A program made the translations under genes and the position numbers. Source: Paenibacillus apiarius (GTDB taxonomy: Bacteria; Bacillota; Bacilli; Paenibacillales; Paenibacillaceae). Taken from it: a stretch of 64,000 bases of DNA. Within the stretch, counting starts at the first letter, position 1. Each line of letters starts with the position of its first letter. Below the pieces are notes generated by a model. That model had not been told where the DNA came from. It saw only the letters and a list, made by a program, of their open reading frames with translations, and did no database searches. Shown piece after piece: positions 25,846 to 34,639 of the stretch. The DNA is taken from NCBI RefSeq assembly GCF_017052585.1, contig NZ_JAFFHZ010000001.1, forward strand, positions 2,708,501 to 2,772,500, read 5' to 3'.

Positions 25846-28200
25846 TTACGAGCTGCAGGATTCGCACTCTTCCACGGTCAAAGCTTGACTGCGCACGTAA
25901 TAGGTGGACTTCAGGCCTGCTTTCCAAGCGTGCAGATGCAGCGCGAGGAAGTCGATCGCCCGAATGTCCGGGCGCACATACAGGTTGAAGCTTTGTCCTT
26001 GGTCAATGTGGCGCTGGCGGGCGGCGGCCATATCAATCGACCAGTGCTGATCGAGACGGAATGCTGTCTTATAGTACCAAATCGTCTTCTCCGACAGGTC
26101 CGGAGCCGGATTCGCAATTTTATAGGTCGTCTTCTCTTCATAGCTTAACAGCTCATATACCGGATCAATGCTCGCCGTAGATCCTGCGATGATAGATGTC
26201 GAACCGTTCGGTGCGACGGCCATCAGCCAAGCGTTACGCATGCCGTTCGCTTTGACCTGCTCGGCCAACTCGCGCCATTGTTCGGTCGTCACTTGGGGAC
26301 CTGGGCGGGTGCCGGTCGTATATTCACGGTCAGTGAAGTAACGGCCGTTCTCCCATTCCGATCCGGCAAAGAGCGGATAAGCGCCTTTCTCTTGAGCGAG
26401 CCGCATGCTTGCCTGGATAGCCAAATAACTGATGCGCTCATATAAATGGTCGTTGTATTTGACGGCCTCTTCGCTTTCCCACGCGATGCCTTCCAACGCA
26501 AGCAGGTGATGGAGACCGAACGTGCCGAGTCCGATGGCGCGGTAGCGGCGGTTCGTGTGCTGAGCCTGCAGCACTTCAATATTGTTGATGTCAATTACGT
26601 TATCGAGCATGCGAACTTGAATCGGAACGAGCCGTTCGAGAACGTCAGCGCGAACGGCGCGCGCTAAGTGAATCGAGTTCAGGTTGCAGACGACGAAGTC
26701 GCCTGGAATTTTGCTGACGACGATGCGTGTCTGTCCATCCCTCGTGACAAGCTCTTCCTGCTCAACGACCGTCGGCGACATATTCTGCATAATTTCTGTG
26801 CACAGGTTCGAGCAGTAAATCGTGCCGTGCTCCTTGTTCGGGTTGGCGCGGTTCGCCGAATCCTTGTAGAACATGTACGGTGTGCCCGTCTCCAGCTGGG
26901 ATTTCAAGACGCGCTTCATAATGTCGATGGCCGGCAGCGTAATGCGGGACAGATTCGGGTTTGCCACTGCCTCCGCATATTTCTCGCGGAAGGAGCCTTG
27001 GCCGCGCGTTTCGTCGTAGAAGTCCTCCAAGCCAAGCGGACGGCCGTTCTCATCCTTCCAGCCCAGCGTCTTCTTCACTTCATGCGGGCAGAACAGATGC
27101 CAATCCTCACGCTGCTCCACCGCTTCCATGAACAGGTCGGGGAGGCTGATGCCGTGGAAAATGTCGTGTGCTCGCATGCGCTCGTCGCCGTTGTTCAGCT
27201 TCAAATCAAGGAAGGACAGGATATCTTTGTGGAACACGTCCAAGTAGACCGCAATTGCGCCTTTGCGCGTGCCAAGCTGGTCTACGCTGACGGCAGTATT
27301 GTTCAACTGGCGGATCCATGGAATGACGCCGGAGCTCGTATTTTTATGGCTGCGAATATCGGACCCGCGCGCCCGGACTTTGCCGAGATAGACGCCGATG
27401 CCGCCGCCCATCTTGCTTAAGCGGGCTACATCCGTATTGGAATCGAAGATGCCCTCGAGCGAGTCGTTCACCGTATCGATGAAGCAACTCGATAATTGCC
27501 CGGCAACCTTTTTGCCTGCGTTCGCCATCGTCGGTGTCGCCGCAGTCATGTATAGGCTGCTCATCGCCCAATACGCTTCCTTCGCCAATTCCATGCGGCG
27601 TTCCGCTGGCTCCTGATGCATCAGGTACATGGCGATAATCATATAGCGCTCCTGCGGAAGCTCCATCGTGCGGCCTTCGAAATCCGTTGCCAAGTAGCGC
27701 TCTGCCAAGGTCAAGAGGCCAATATAATCAAACAACTCGTCGCAGGCAGGCGTGATGGCCTGACCGAGCTCGCGTATTTGTTCCGCCGTGTAGGCTTCGA
27801 GCAGTTCCTGCCGGTAAATGCCGCCGTCCGCCAATTGCTTGACGAGCTTGTAGAAATCTCCGTAAGGATTGTCTGGATAGCCCTTGTAATTGCGGTGTAA
27901 CGCGGCTTCTTTATATAGCTTCGTCATCAATGAACGCGCCGCAACGAACTTCCATTCGGGTTCTTCTTTTGTGACCATTTCGAGAGCCGTCATGATGCAT
28001 GCCTGCGTAATCTCGGCAGCTTGAACCGTGCTGTAGCGCAGCTTGGAGAGCACGCCGCGATGCCAGCGTTCGCGGTTCAAATGGGAATAGGGGACCATGA
28101 TCCGCTCGCCGTAGCGCATAATTCGCTCCGAATCGAAAGCAAGCGAGCGATTGTTGGGTTTCAAAACGGTCTGAACCGTATGGGCTGGGGTCGTATACAT
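25846..28200 (-). CDS. nrdA: Ribonucleoside-diphosphate reductase, alpha subunit (class I)
   Basis: The 784-residue large subunit starts at ATG 28200 after GAGGAGGAAG; the open frame to 28290 is not needed. The N-terminus (NNRSLAFDSERIM) looks like a shortened ATP-cone. Catalytic features are SCFIDTVNDSLEGIF, KMGGGIGVYLGKVR, NLCTEI with the active-site Cys, the NLNSIHLARAV cysteine segment (VVCNLNS), and a C-terminal ECESCSS redox pair that passes electrons from thioredoxin. Two NrdR-type boxes about 370 bp upstream point to NrdR control. Confidence 0.96.
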   Translation of the reverse strand: MYTTPAHTVQTVLKPNNRSLAFDSERIMRYGERIMVPYSHLNRERWHRGVLSKLRYSTVQAAEITQACIMTALEMVTKEEPEWKFVAARSLMTKLYKEAALHRNYKGYPDNPYGDFYKLVKQLADGGIYRQELLEAYTAEQIRELGQAITPACDELFDYIGLLTLAERYLATDFEGRTMELPQERYMIIAMYLMHQEPAERRMELAKEAYWAMSSLYMTAATPTMANAGKKVAGQLSSCFIDTVNDSLEGIFDSNTDVARLSKMGGGIGVYLGKVRARGSDIRSHKNTSSGVIPWIRQLNNTAVSVDQLGTRKGAIAVYLDVFHKDILSFLDLKLNNGDERMRAHDIFHGISLPDLFMEAVEQREDWHLFCPHEVKKTLGWKDENGRPLGLEDFYDETRGQGSFREKYAEAVANPNLSRITLPAIDIMKRVLKSQLETGTPYMFYKDSANRANPNKEHGTIYCSNLCTEIMQNMSPTVVEQEELVTRDGQTRIVVSKIPGDFVVCNLNSIHLARAVRADVLERLVPIQVRMLDNVIDINNIEVLQAQHTNRRYRAIGLGTFGLHHLLALEGIAWESEEAVKYNDHLYERISYLAIQASMRLAQEKGAYPLFAGSEWENGRYFTDREYTTGTRPGPQVTTEQWRELAEQVKANGMRNAWLMAVAPNGSTSIIAGSTASIDPVYELLSYEEKTTYKIANPAPDLSEKTIWYYKTAFRLDQHWSIDMAAARQRHIDQGQSFNLYVRPDIRAIDFLALHLHAWKAGLKSTYYVRSQALTVEECESCSS

Positions 28201-28564
28201 CCGTGTTCTTCCTCCTCGAACATCAGTTTTACAATAATGCAAGATTCGACGCCTAATGACTCTTGAGACGCTTCGCACTTCCGGGTCCATGAAAAAACCG
28301 TTCCTTTACCGGAATAGGATCGGGAACGGCAGCATGCCGTATGTATCGTAAAGCTTGGGCCAACACCACTAGCGTTGGCATGACGAGCGAGAATGTCACG
28401 AAGAGGTCGTCATGATAATCAAGGCATGTCAAGCCAAGCGAACGCGCGTGCGCAATCGTCATCCTATGCCAACCCGCATAAGAATGCAGGGGGACGGCAT
28501 AACTCGCACGGCCTGATCATAGTCTCTATCCGCGAGGGGGTTTCGAACAGAATTTCTGTCAATA

Positions 28565-28610
28565 CTCAATATGTTGTTGTGCATATGTAAATATACTACA
28601 ACATATAGGG
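28565..28610 (-). promoter_or_regulatory. Tandem NrdR-like boxes upstream of nrdAB
   Basis: CTCAATATGTTGTTGT at 28565-28580 and, read on the minus strand, CCCTATATGTTGTAGT at 28595-28610 both match the NrdR box pattern (centre ATAT, flanking TAGTGT-like ends). Their 30-bp centre spacing is three helical turns, as is typical for NrdR. The start site was not pinned down. The leader to nrdA is about 365 bp and holds no gene. Confidence 0.7.
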
Positions 28611-28976
28611 TATGTAAATAGGCTTGAGGTGATAAATCTCACGGGGAATAGACCAGATTTTTAATAATTTCATCTTAAGAAAACACCAGTGCATAACAAG
28701 AACCGTCATGGTGCAGAGAAGGACATTTTTTTTAAATGAGATCATAATTGAACGCTATGAAAGGGCATGTACAGTTTATATTTTTTGAGGATAAGATTGC
28801 GAAAAAGCTCGGACCTTAACGGAGGGCTGGGGAGAATAGAAGCGGGCAACTGCAAGCAACTATACGAAGTCTGTGGCCGTGTTCCGCCTTAATGACGAAA
28901 TGGCTATCGAAGGCCGGGCTGGTTCAGCCCATACAGGCTATGTAAGAGAGATGACTCTCTCTTTAAGTGCTTATAA
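28611..28976. other. Non-coding stretch left of the IS1595 element
   Basis: No gene is supported. It contains the 14-base sequence GCTGGGGAGAATAG at 28826-28839, identical to the right end of the nearby IS1595 element (30377-30390), so it may hold the stump of a second copy. A small stem GGGCTG / CAGCCC lies at 28916-28930 and AAGAGAG / CTCTCTCTT at 28944-28963. Confidence 0.45.
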
Positions 28977-29314
28977 CCATTCTCCCCTTAACTCAGGTAC
29001 GTTCCATGGTGAGTATAACCGACACCCATTTTTCATGTATGCGAGCGGTTAGACGACAGTTTAAACTCTGAATCAGACTGACACAAGAAGCGAAATGCTA
29101 TATGTGCAAGAAGCGCATAAATTGTTTGTGACATTCCTTGTATGAGATAGGCACTCGCAAGATATTGGGACACGATGTCAGTTAACAATACAATTCCCAA
29201 GGTTTCACTAAACGATAAATGAACCACCGCATTCGGCGTGCATTTTTCCACTATAGAGCATGTAAGAATGCGTGTTGGGTAAGTGTTGCATAGACGATTT
29301 ATCCTAGATGTAAT

Positions 29315-30223
29315 CTAGGCAGCGGCACGATGACTGATGCGATAAGTGGTGGGAGCAGGCGGGGTGGCAGGGGAAAAAGACATGCACAAGTGCAGTAATT
29401 GCTCCCACATGGATATAGGACAGGAAGCCGCATTTTGACGAAAACAGAATTCATCCAAGTACTTCTGAAGATATGTAATCCCAATGCCGTGAAACGTCCT
29501 ATTCATCCAGCAGCGTGCTCTGATGAAGGTATTGTAGAGGCGACCGCCGCGATGAACCCGAAATGGTTGCCGAATGATGGATACTGTGGAACAACTCCGT
29601 AAGACATGATGATCGATAAAGCGGTCACGCGCGGAACGCAGCAGCACTTTGTGAGCAACGTGATTCCGTTCAGCAAGCTTCATCTTCACACCCATAGCCT
29701 GCCCTTCTGGCGTGATGGATTCAGCAACGATGAGGGGATATTCCCGGGGATGAAGGTCTGCTATCGAGCGATACGACCGGCCATAAAATGCAATAAATCC
29801 ATTGACATCATCTTCAAGCAATTGATCGGCTTCGCCATGGCTCAAGGCAGCTCGGATCTTGTGCAGCATAGACCAAGCGGTCTTGTACGTCACCTCAATA
29901 ACCGCGCTCAGCTTGACGGCATTTACTCCGTTATCGGCATCGGTATGTGAGACAAGCCAAAACGCAGTAATCCATTTACGTAAGGAGGTTCGGCTGCCTT
30001 CCAAAACCGTTCCGGCCGTCAATGAGGTCTGATGGCTGCATACGCGGCACTGATACAGGGGAAGTCGGCGTGTCCGAATGACATAGGCATAAGGATGCCT
30101 ACAACGCGGGCAAACAAAACCTTGCGGCCACTTCAATTGAAACAAGAAGGGTACGCATGAAGTTTCCGTAGGAAAAAATCGCTGCAGTTCCGCCAACGTT
30201 TTGACAGACTTCCACTCTTCCAT
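29315..30223 (-). CDS. IS1595-family transposase
   Basis: 302 residues from ATG 30223, which follows AGGAGGATG. The start MEEWKSVKTLAELQRFFPTE and an N-terminal zinc ribbon (CPRC and, 22 residues on, CRVC) are typical of the Paenibacillus branch of this family. Next comes an HTH-like region (LRKWITAFWLVSHT, VTYKTAWSMLHKIR) and the DDE-type catalytic half including VAESITPEGQAMGVKMKL and the RVHRGG segment. The tail (residues 285-302) is rich in Pro, Thr and Ala. The gene looks intact, but the canonical catalytic triad is hard to place by eye. Confidence 0.85.
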   Translation of the reverse strand: MEEWKSVKTLAELQRFFPTETSCVPFLFQLKWPQGFVCPRCRHPYAYVIRTRRLPLYQCRVCSHQTSLTAGTVLEGSRTSLRKWITAFWLVSHTDADNGVNAVKLSAVIEVTYKTAWSMLHKIRAALSHGEADQLLEDDVNGFIAFYGRSYRSIADLHPREYPLIVAESITPEGQAMGVKMKLAERNHVAHKVLLRSARDRFIDHHVLRSCSTVSIIRQPFRVHRGGRLYNTFIRARCWMNRTFHGIGITYLQKYLDEFCFRQNAASCPISMWEQLLHLCMSFSPATPPAPTTYRISHRAAA

Positions 30224-30249
30224 AAAGACATCCTCCTTAAACAAAATAG

Positions 30250-30261
30250 GAACACGTGTTC
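30250..30261. promoter_or_regulatory. LexA-like palindrome in the transposase promoter
   Basis: The perfect palindrome GAACACGTGTTC fits the Firmicute LexA core GAAC-N4-GTTC. On the minus strand it lies just after a TACAAT box and 27 bp before the transposase start, so a repressor bound there would block transcription. Confidence 0.4.
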
Positions 30262-30391
30262 TTTTTTTATTGTAACAAACAAATGTTTCCATTTCAAGTG
30301 GTTGTCGCTTTTTGTTATCTTTTTTAACTGTCCGATATGGAAACGAGGGGATTTGAAATTTGCTGATATTCTGAGTGCTGGGGAGAATAGT

Positions 30392-30540
30392 TATAAGACT
30401 TCTATGGTGATAGTATGCCTCTGGAGAGTTCGGTATAGAGAACTGCTGTGGCAATAGTATATCTCTTGAAAAATACACAGTATGGAGACTTGCTGCGGGT
30501 GGCAGTATGTCTCTGGAAAATTACTGTATTAGAGGAACAG
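30392..30540. repeat. Imperfect tandem repeat, about 45-nt period, 3.5 copies
   Basis: Copies start at about 30392, 30434, 30481 and 30527. A shared core reads TAT-GAGACT-TGCTG, then a GCAGTATGTCTCTGG-like block, then AAAATTAC. In each copy the GAGAC-like start can pair with the GTCTC-like middle, so each unit can fold as a hairpin. The IS1595 element abuts the first copy. It lies 220 bp upstream of the CBM9-like gene; the rest of that gap holds nothing recognisable. Confidence 0.6.
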
Positions 30541-30756
30541 TTCACATTCCCGATAGGATTATGCTGCAAGCAAGATGCTAATGGAGATGAATGGATAGTT
30601 GTTCATCTTAACGATTTGAGATATCGATAACTTTTTTTCTGGAAATGTGCCTCATTCTATTGAATATGCTTTCATATCCATCTAGTATTAAGGTGAATCA
30701 GCCATATTTTTTTCTCCAGCACATCACATTTATTCAGCCTTGAGGAGGATTTAGCG

Positions 30757-31773
30757 ATGGATAGAAGCGGTGTACCCGAGCCCATAACGGCGTTCATGCC
30801 GAAGCATTATGTATGCCTGCGAGCTGCGGAGGCATTGGAATTGGACGGGCGGTTGGACAAGCCGTTCTGGGAGCAGGCCCCTTGGACCGATGATTTTGTT
30901 GATATTGAAGGAGATTTGAAACCGTTGCCGAACAAGCGGACCCGGGTGAAAATGCTCTGGGATGACGAATATTTGTATTTTGGCGCCGCCATGGAAGAGG
31001 ATCAAATTTGGGCGACGTTGACGGAGCGGGATTCTGTCATTTTCTACGATAACGATTTTGAAATCTTCATCGATCCAGATGGAGATACCCATAACTATTA
31101 TGAGTTCGAGATGAATGCCTTCAATACGATATGGGATCTGCTGCTGCCGAAGCCCTATCGTGACGGAGGACCGCCCATCAACTCTTGGGATATCAGAGGC
31201 ATCAAAACGGCGGTGCATATTGATGGGGAGGTCAATAATCCCGATGCTGACAACCGGGGGTGGAGCGTCGAGGTTGCCATGCCTTGGAGCGTACTGAAAG
31301 AATGCGCGCCAGAAGGGCGGAAGCCTCATCACGGGGAGTATTGGCGCATCAATTTTTCGCGTGTCGAGTGGAAGACTGAGGTCAAGGACGGAAAGTATGT
31401 AAAAACAGTCAATCCGGAGACGAATACCCCGTACCCGGAAGATAACTGGGTGTGGAGCCCTCAAGGAATTATCAATATGCATTACCCTGAGCTGTGGGGC
31501 TTTGTCCAGTTTGCCAATGAGCCAATGGAGTTCGAAATGCCAAAGGACGAGCTTATTAAATGGGAGTTGAGGAAGCTCTACTACCGGGAGCGGCAGCATT
31601 ATGCGGCACACGGATGCTATTGCAATGATTTTGCCGTGCTGAAGCATGATGATGCGTGGGGCATCGATCCGATTATCGAAACGACTGGCGGCCTGTTCCA
31701 AATTTCTGCGCGCTCGCATGATGGCCAGCGGTGGATTCGGATTCGGGACGACGGGAAAGTATGGAGCGAATAA
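30757..31773 (+). CDS. CBM9-like carbohydrate-binding domain protein
   Basis: A 338-residue protein without signal peptide. The body from about residue 15 to 255 matches the CBM9-like (DOMON-related) fold seen in sugar-binding modules: ALELDGRLDKPFWEQAPWTD, VKMLWDDEYLYFGAAMEED, DNDFEIFIDPDGD and WSVEVAMPW. The end, about 80 residues, is a charged tail with no clear match. GAGGAGG lies 8 bases before the ATG. The large transglutaminase-fold gene follows after 97 bp with the same orientation, suggesting a joint role. Substrate and location are unknown; the lack of a signal argues for the cytoplasm. Confidence 0.82.
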   Translation: MDRSGVPEPITAFMPKHYVCLRAAEALELDGRLDKPFWEQAPWTDDFVDIEGDLKPLPNKRTRVKMLWDDEYLYFGAAMEEDQIWATLTERDSVIFYDNDFEIFIDPDGDTHNYYEFEMNAFNTIWDLLLPKPYRDGGPPINSWDIRGIKTAVHIDGEVNNPDADNRGWSVEVAMPWSVLKECAPEGRKPHHGEYWRINFSRVEWKTEVKDGKYVKTVNPETNTPYPEDNWVWSPQGIINMHYPELWGFVQFANEPMEFEMPKDELIKWELRKLYYRERQHYAAHGCYCNDFAVLKHDDAWGIDPIIETTGGLFQISARSHDGQRWIRIRDDGKVWSE

Positions 31774-31870
31774 CGAGGCTTGCATTGTTCTGAAAAATTG
31801 CTGTATGCGGCATGGGCGAATGTTGTCGTTCGCGATTGACATTTTACGTATGAGGCTGGTGAATTCAGAA

Positions 31871-34450
31871 ATGACATACACAACAGATGAAAAAATGTTA
31901 CTCCGTATTGAAGAAAAATTTCAATATAAACGGAACTTGGCCAAGCACCGGGATCGGGAGTTGTTCGGTGTCTTTGACCAATCCTTGACCGCTGAAGAGC
32001 GTGTCCTGCTGAAGTTTTTGTATGCCTATATGCCGCTTCACGATCTGGCGGATTATGACGGCCATTTTTTTCTGGCGCACATTCGCCAGACCTTGCACAC
32101 ACGCGAACTGGTGCCTTGGGGAAGCCGAATTCCGGATTACATGTTCATGAATTTTGTATTGCCATATCGCGTAAACAACGAGAATGTAGACGGCAACCGG
32201 GAGGTCATATTCCGCGAGCTGTATGACCGTGTCAAAGATAAGTCCATGAAGGACGCTATATTGGAAGCGAACTATTGGTGTCATGAGAAGGCGACCTATG
32301 TCGGGACCGACCAGCGCACCGTCTCCCCGCTGACCTTAATCCGTACGACACTGGGCCGTTGCGGGGAACAATCGACACTTGCCGTCGCCGCGCTGCGCAG
32401 TCTGGGCATTCCGGCACGCCAATGCTATACGCCGCGTTGGGCTCATTGCGATTCGAACCACGCGTGGGTCGAAGCCTGGGCGGATGGAGAATGGTACTTC
32501 CTCGGAGCGTGCGAGCCGGAAGGACGTTTGAACGAGGGCTGGTTCAAGGCGCCTTCACGCAGAGCTATGCTCGTTAACACGCGCGTGTCCGCAGATTATA
32601 ACGGGCCGGAAGAAACGTGTTCGGATCATTCTTGGTATACGGAAATCAATCTTCTAGGCAATTATGCCCCGCATAAGACGATCACAATTAAGGTCATTAA
32701 TGAACAGGGGGAACCTGCACCTGCGGAAGTGCATTTTCAAATGTACAATTTCGCGGAGTTCTACTCTGTCTCGACATTGCCAACGGATGAAGCCGGGATA
32801 GCCAAGTTCACGACGGGATACGGAGATTTGCTTATTCATGTCCGCAATGAACAAGGCTGCGGTTGCCGCAAAATCTCGGTCGGTGAGGCGGATGTGTTCG
32901 AGGTTGCGATTGAATCGAAGCGGATGCATGCTGGATCGCTGGATTGGGATATGGTGCCGCCGCCTGAAATCCCGGATAATAGCGATGACATGATGACGGA
33001 TGAAGAACGTCAAGGCAACGATCGCCGGGTTCAGCATGGGACGGCTGCACGCGCTGCGTTTGAAGCCGCGTTCTGGAATTCGGAACAAGCCGAATCGCTT
33101 GCCAGGGAACTGGACTTGCCAGCTGAACGGGTACGGAAAATCATGCTGACAGCTAGAGGCAACAGCTCTGAAATTGCTGTGTTTTTGCAGGAACAGACAC
33201 CCCGCCATGGCGAATGGGCGCTCAAGCTCTTGGAGTCACTGCGCGAGAAGGACCTGCACGATACGATGATCCCGTCCTTGGTAGATCACTTGGAAGGCGC
33301 ACTCCCATACCGCGAACGAGTGGAGGAGGAAACTCTATTTGTGCCATATGTGCTTTGCCCGCGAGTTCATTTCGAGATGATTGCGCCGTACCGTGCATTT
33401 TTCCAGCGGAAGATTTCCGATACGGACAAACTGAGATACGCGGATAACCCGCAAGCCTTGGCAGACCGGCTGGCACGAGAGATTACGATCGTGAGCGATC
33501 TGGACAGATATACGGGCATGGCTACACCAGAGGGCACCTTTGCACTGAAGAGCGCCGATCGGTTAAGCCGCGATATTTGCTTCGTCGCCATTGCGAGAAG
33601 CATAGGCATTCCGGCGCGTCTAGAGCCGCTTAATGCCCTGCCTCAGTATTGGCAAGCAGGTGAGTGGCATGATGCAAGCTTCCATACCGATCGGCCGGAA
33701 GCAGGCGCTGCCGCCGATTCAACGGCAGGCGGCTATGTCCAATTCAGCCGCAGCGGCGACGAGGGCGGACAAGAGGCAGCCTACTATCAGAACTTTACGA
33801 TTGCGCGGCTCGAAAATGGCGTTTATCGGACGCTTACGTTCCCGTTCGGGGAAAAAGACGTGTACGATAAGCCGATTGAGGTTTTGAGCGGGGAGTACCG
33901 GATGACGACGGGCACGCGTCTGTCGGATGGGACAGTGTTGGTTCGCTTGACCTTTTTCACGGTGCCGGTCGGAGAAGTGGCCCTTGTGCCAATCGCGTTC
34001 CGCCGGGAAGAGGTTCACGTTCCGGTGATCGGAGCGGTTACCGCAGAACAGTGGAGAGTGATTACAGAGGCAGCGGCGCTTGATATTCCGCAGCAAGGAC
34101 TCGTGCTGGCATGGCTCGATCCGGAGCGGGAGCCTTCGAAGCACCTCGCTCGCGAGCTGCGCGAGTTGAAGCCAGAGCTGGATGAATGGGGCGGTCGGAT
34201 TGCTCTAATGGTTGAAGAGCAGCGAAACCGCGGTGAATTCAATATGGATGGATTGCCTGCCCGCATGTCTTATGATGTGGATGCGGAAGGTGCCTGCTTG
34301 CAAGTCATTCAGCCTTCCATAACGGAATGGAACGGCCAAGAGTATCCGCTCGTTCTCATTGTCGATCATCAATACCGGGTTCGTTACCAATCCCAGGGCT
34401 ATAAGCTGGGCATTGGAGCGGATATCGTCAAGACCGTCAAGAACATGTAG
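31871..34450 (+). CDS. Large transglutaminase-like domain protein
   Basis: About 859 residues from ATG 31871; the frame is open further upstream and the ribosome binding site is weak. A transglutaminase/cysteine-protease-like core has Cys164 in GRCGEQSTLAVAALRSLGIP, His197 in NHAWVEAW and an acidic residue in CEPEG. A second, Cys-less copy of the fold seems to recur near residue 570 (SRDICFVAIARSIGIPARLE). A beta-sandwich-like stretch lies between them (about 255-350), and the C-terminus (about 720-859) looks thioredoxin-like but lacks CxxC. There is no signal peptide or TM. It may be a peptidase or sugar-processing protein; function unknown. Confidence 0.8.
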   Translation: MTYTTDEKMLLRIEEKFQYKRNLAKHRDRELFGVFDQSLTAEERVLLKFLYAYMPLHDLADYDGHFFLAHIRQTLHTRELVPWGSRIPDYMFMNFVLPYRVNNENVDGNREVIFRELYDRVKDKSMKDAILEANYWCHEKATYVGTDQRTVSPLTLIRTTLGRCGEQSTLAVAALRSLGIPARQCYTPRWAHCDSNHAWVEAWADGEWYFLGACEPEGRLNEGWFKAPSRRAMLVNTRVSADYNGPEETCSDHSWYTEINLLGNYAPHKTITIKVINEQGEPAPAEVHFQMYNFAEFYSVSTLPTDEAGIAKFTTGYGDLLIHVRNEQGCGCRKISVGEADVFEVAIESKRMHAGSLDWDMVPPPEIPDNSDDMMTDEERQGNDRRVQHGTAARAAFEAAFWNSEQAESLARELDLPAERVRKIMLTARGNSSEIAVFLQEQTPRHGEWALKLLESLREKDLHDTMIPSLVDHLEGALPYRERVEEETLFVPYVLCPRVHFEMIAPYRAFFQRKISDTDKLRYADNPQALADRLAREITIVSDLDRYTGMATPEGTFALKSADRLSRDICFVAIARSIGIPARLEPLNALPQYWQAGEWHDASFHTDRPEAGAAADSTAGGYVQFSRSGDEGGQEAAYYQNFTIARLENGVYRTLTFPFGEKDVYDKPIEVLSGEYRMTTGTRLSDGTVLVRLTFFTVPVGEVALVPIAFRREEVHVPVIGAVTAEQWRVITEAAALDIPQQGLVLAWLDPEREPSKHLARELRELKPELDEWGGRIALMVEEQRNRGEFNMDGLPARMSYDVDAEGACLQVIQPSITEWNGQEYPLVLIVDHQYRVRYQSQGYKLGIGADIVKTVKNM

Positions 34451-34467
34451 GTCGCGGGAGGGCGTGG

Positions 34468-34491
34468 CCGGAATACCGGAATACCGGAATA
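34468..34491. repeat. Three tandem copies of CCGGAATA
   Basis: The octamer CCGGAATA is repeated exactly three times just after the transglutaminase-domain gene, a small variable-number repeat candidate. Confidence 0.7.
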
Positions 34492-34553
34492 ACAAACGCA
34501 AGGCACGTTTATCGGGAATAAATGATAGACATCATCTATCATGCATACACAGA

Positions 34554-34577
34554 GGGCGGCCATAGGCCGCCCTTCGT
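34554..34577 (+). terminator. Terminator of the CBM9/transglutaminase genes
   Basis: GGGCGGCC ATA GGCCGCCC is a perfect 8-bp stem followed by TTCGTCTTTG. A second hairpin, ATGATAGA / TCTATCAT, lies just before it at 34522-34542. Confidence 0.75.
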
Positions 34578-34639
34578 CTTTGATAGCTTAATATAACGCG
34601 CAATGCATATTGTTCATCAATTTAATTGTAACGGCTAGT

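Larger units (their letters stand above)
28977..30390 (-). mobile_element. IS1595-type insertion sequence with terminal repeats
   Basis: The left end reads ATTCTCCCCTTAACTCAG from 28979; the complement of the right end reads ATTCTCCCCAGCACTCAG up to 30388, an 18-bp inverted repeat with three mismatches. The hexamer TTATAA flanks both sides (28971-28976 and 30391-30396), which would be a short target duplication, although IS1595 elements often make 8-bp ones. One transposase gene fills most of the element on the minus strand. About 300 bp to the left of that gene is non-coding. Confidence 0.65.

Noticed and set aside
28253-28462. 69-codon minus-strand frame upstream of nrdA
   Set aside because: It lies in the long nrdA leader, has no site for translation and no protein-like features.
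28829-28987. Structured RNA candidate closed by GGGGAGAAT / ATTCTCCCC
   Set aside because: The two arms are an IS1595 end and a stray copy of the opposite end, so pairing is explained by the insertion sequence.
29033-29251. 72-codon minus-strand frame with hydrophobic content inside the IS1595 element
   Set aside because: It lies in the non-coding left part of the element and lacks a ribosome binding site; hydrophobicity alone is weak evidence.
30392-30540. CRISPR-like array
   Set aside because: The units are imperfect tandem repeats without separate spacers, and no cas genes are present anywhere in the window.
30640-30756. Riboswitch search upstream of the CBM9-like gene
   Set aside because: No conserved riboswitch core or terminator/antiterminator pair could be drawn from the sequence.
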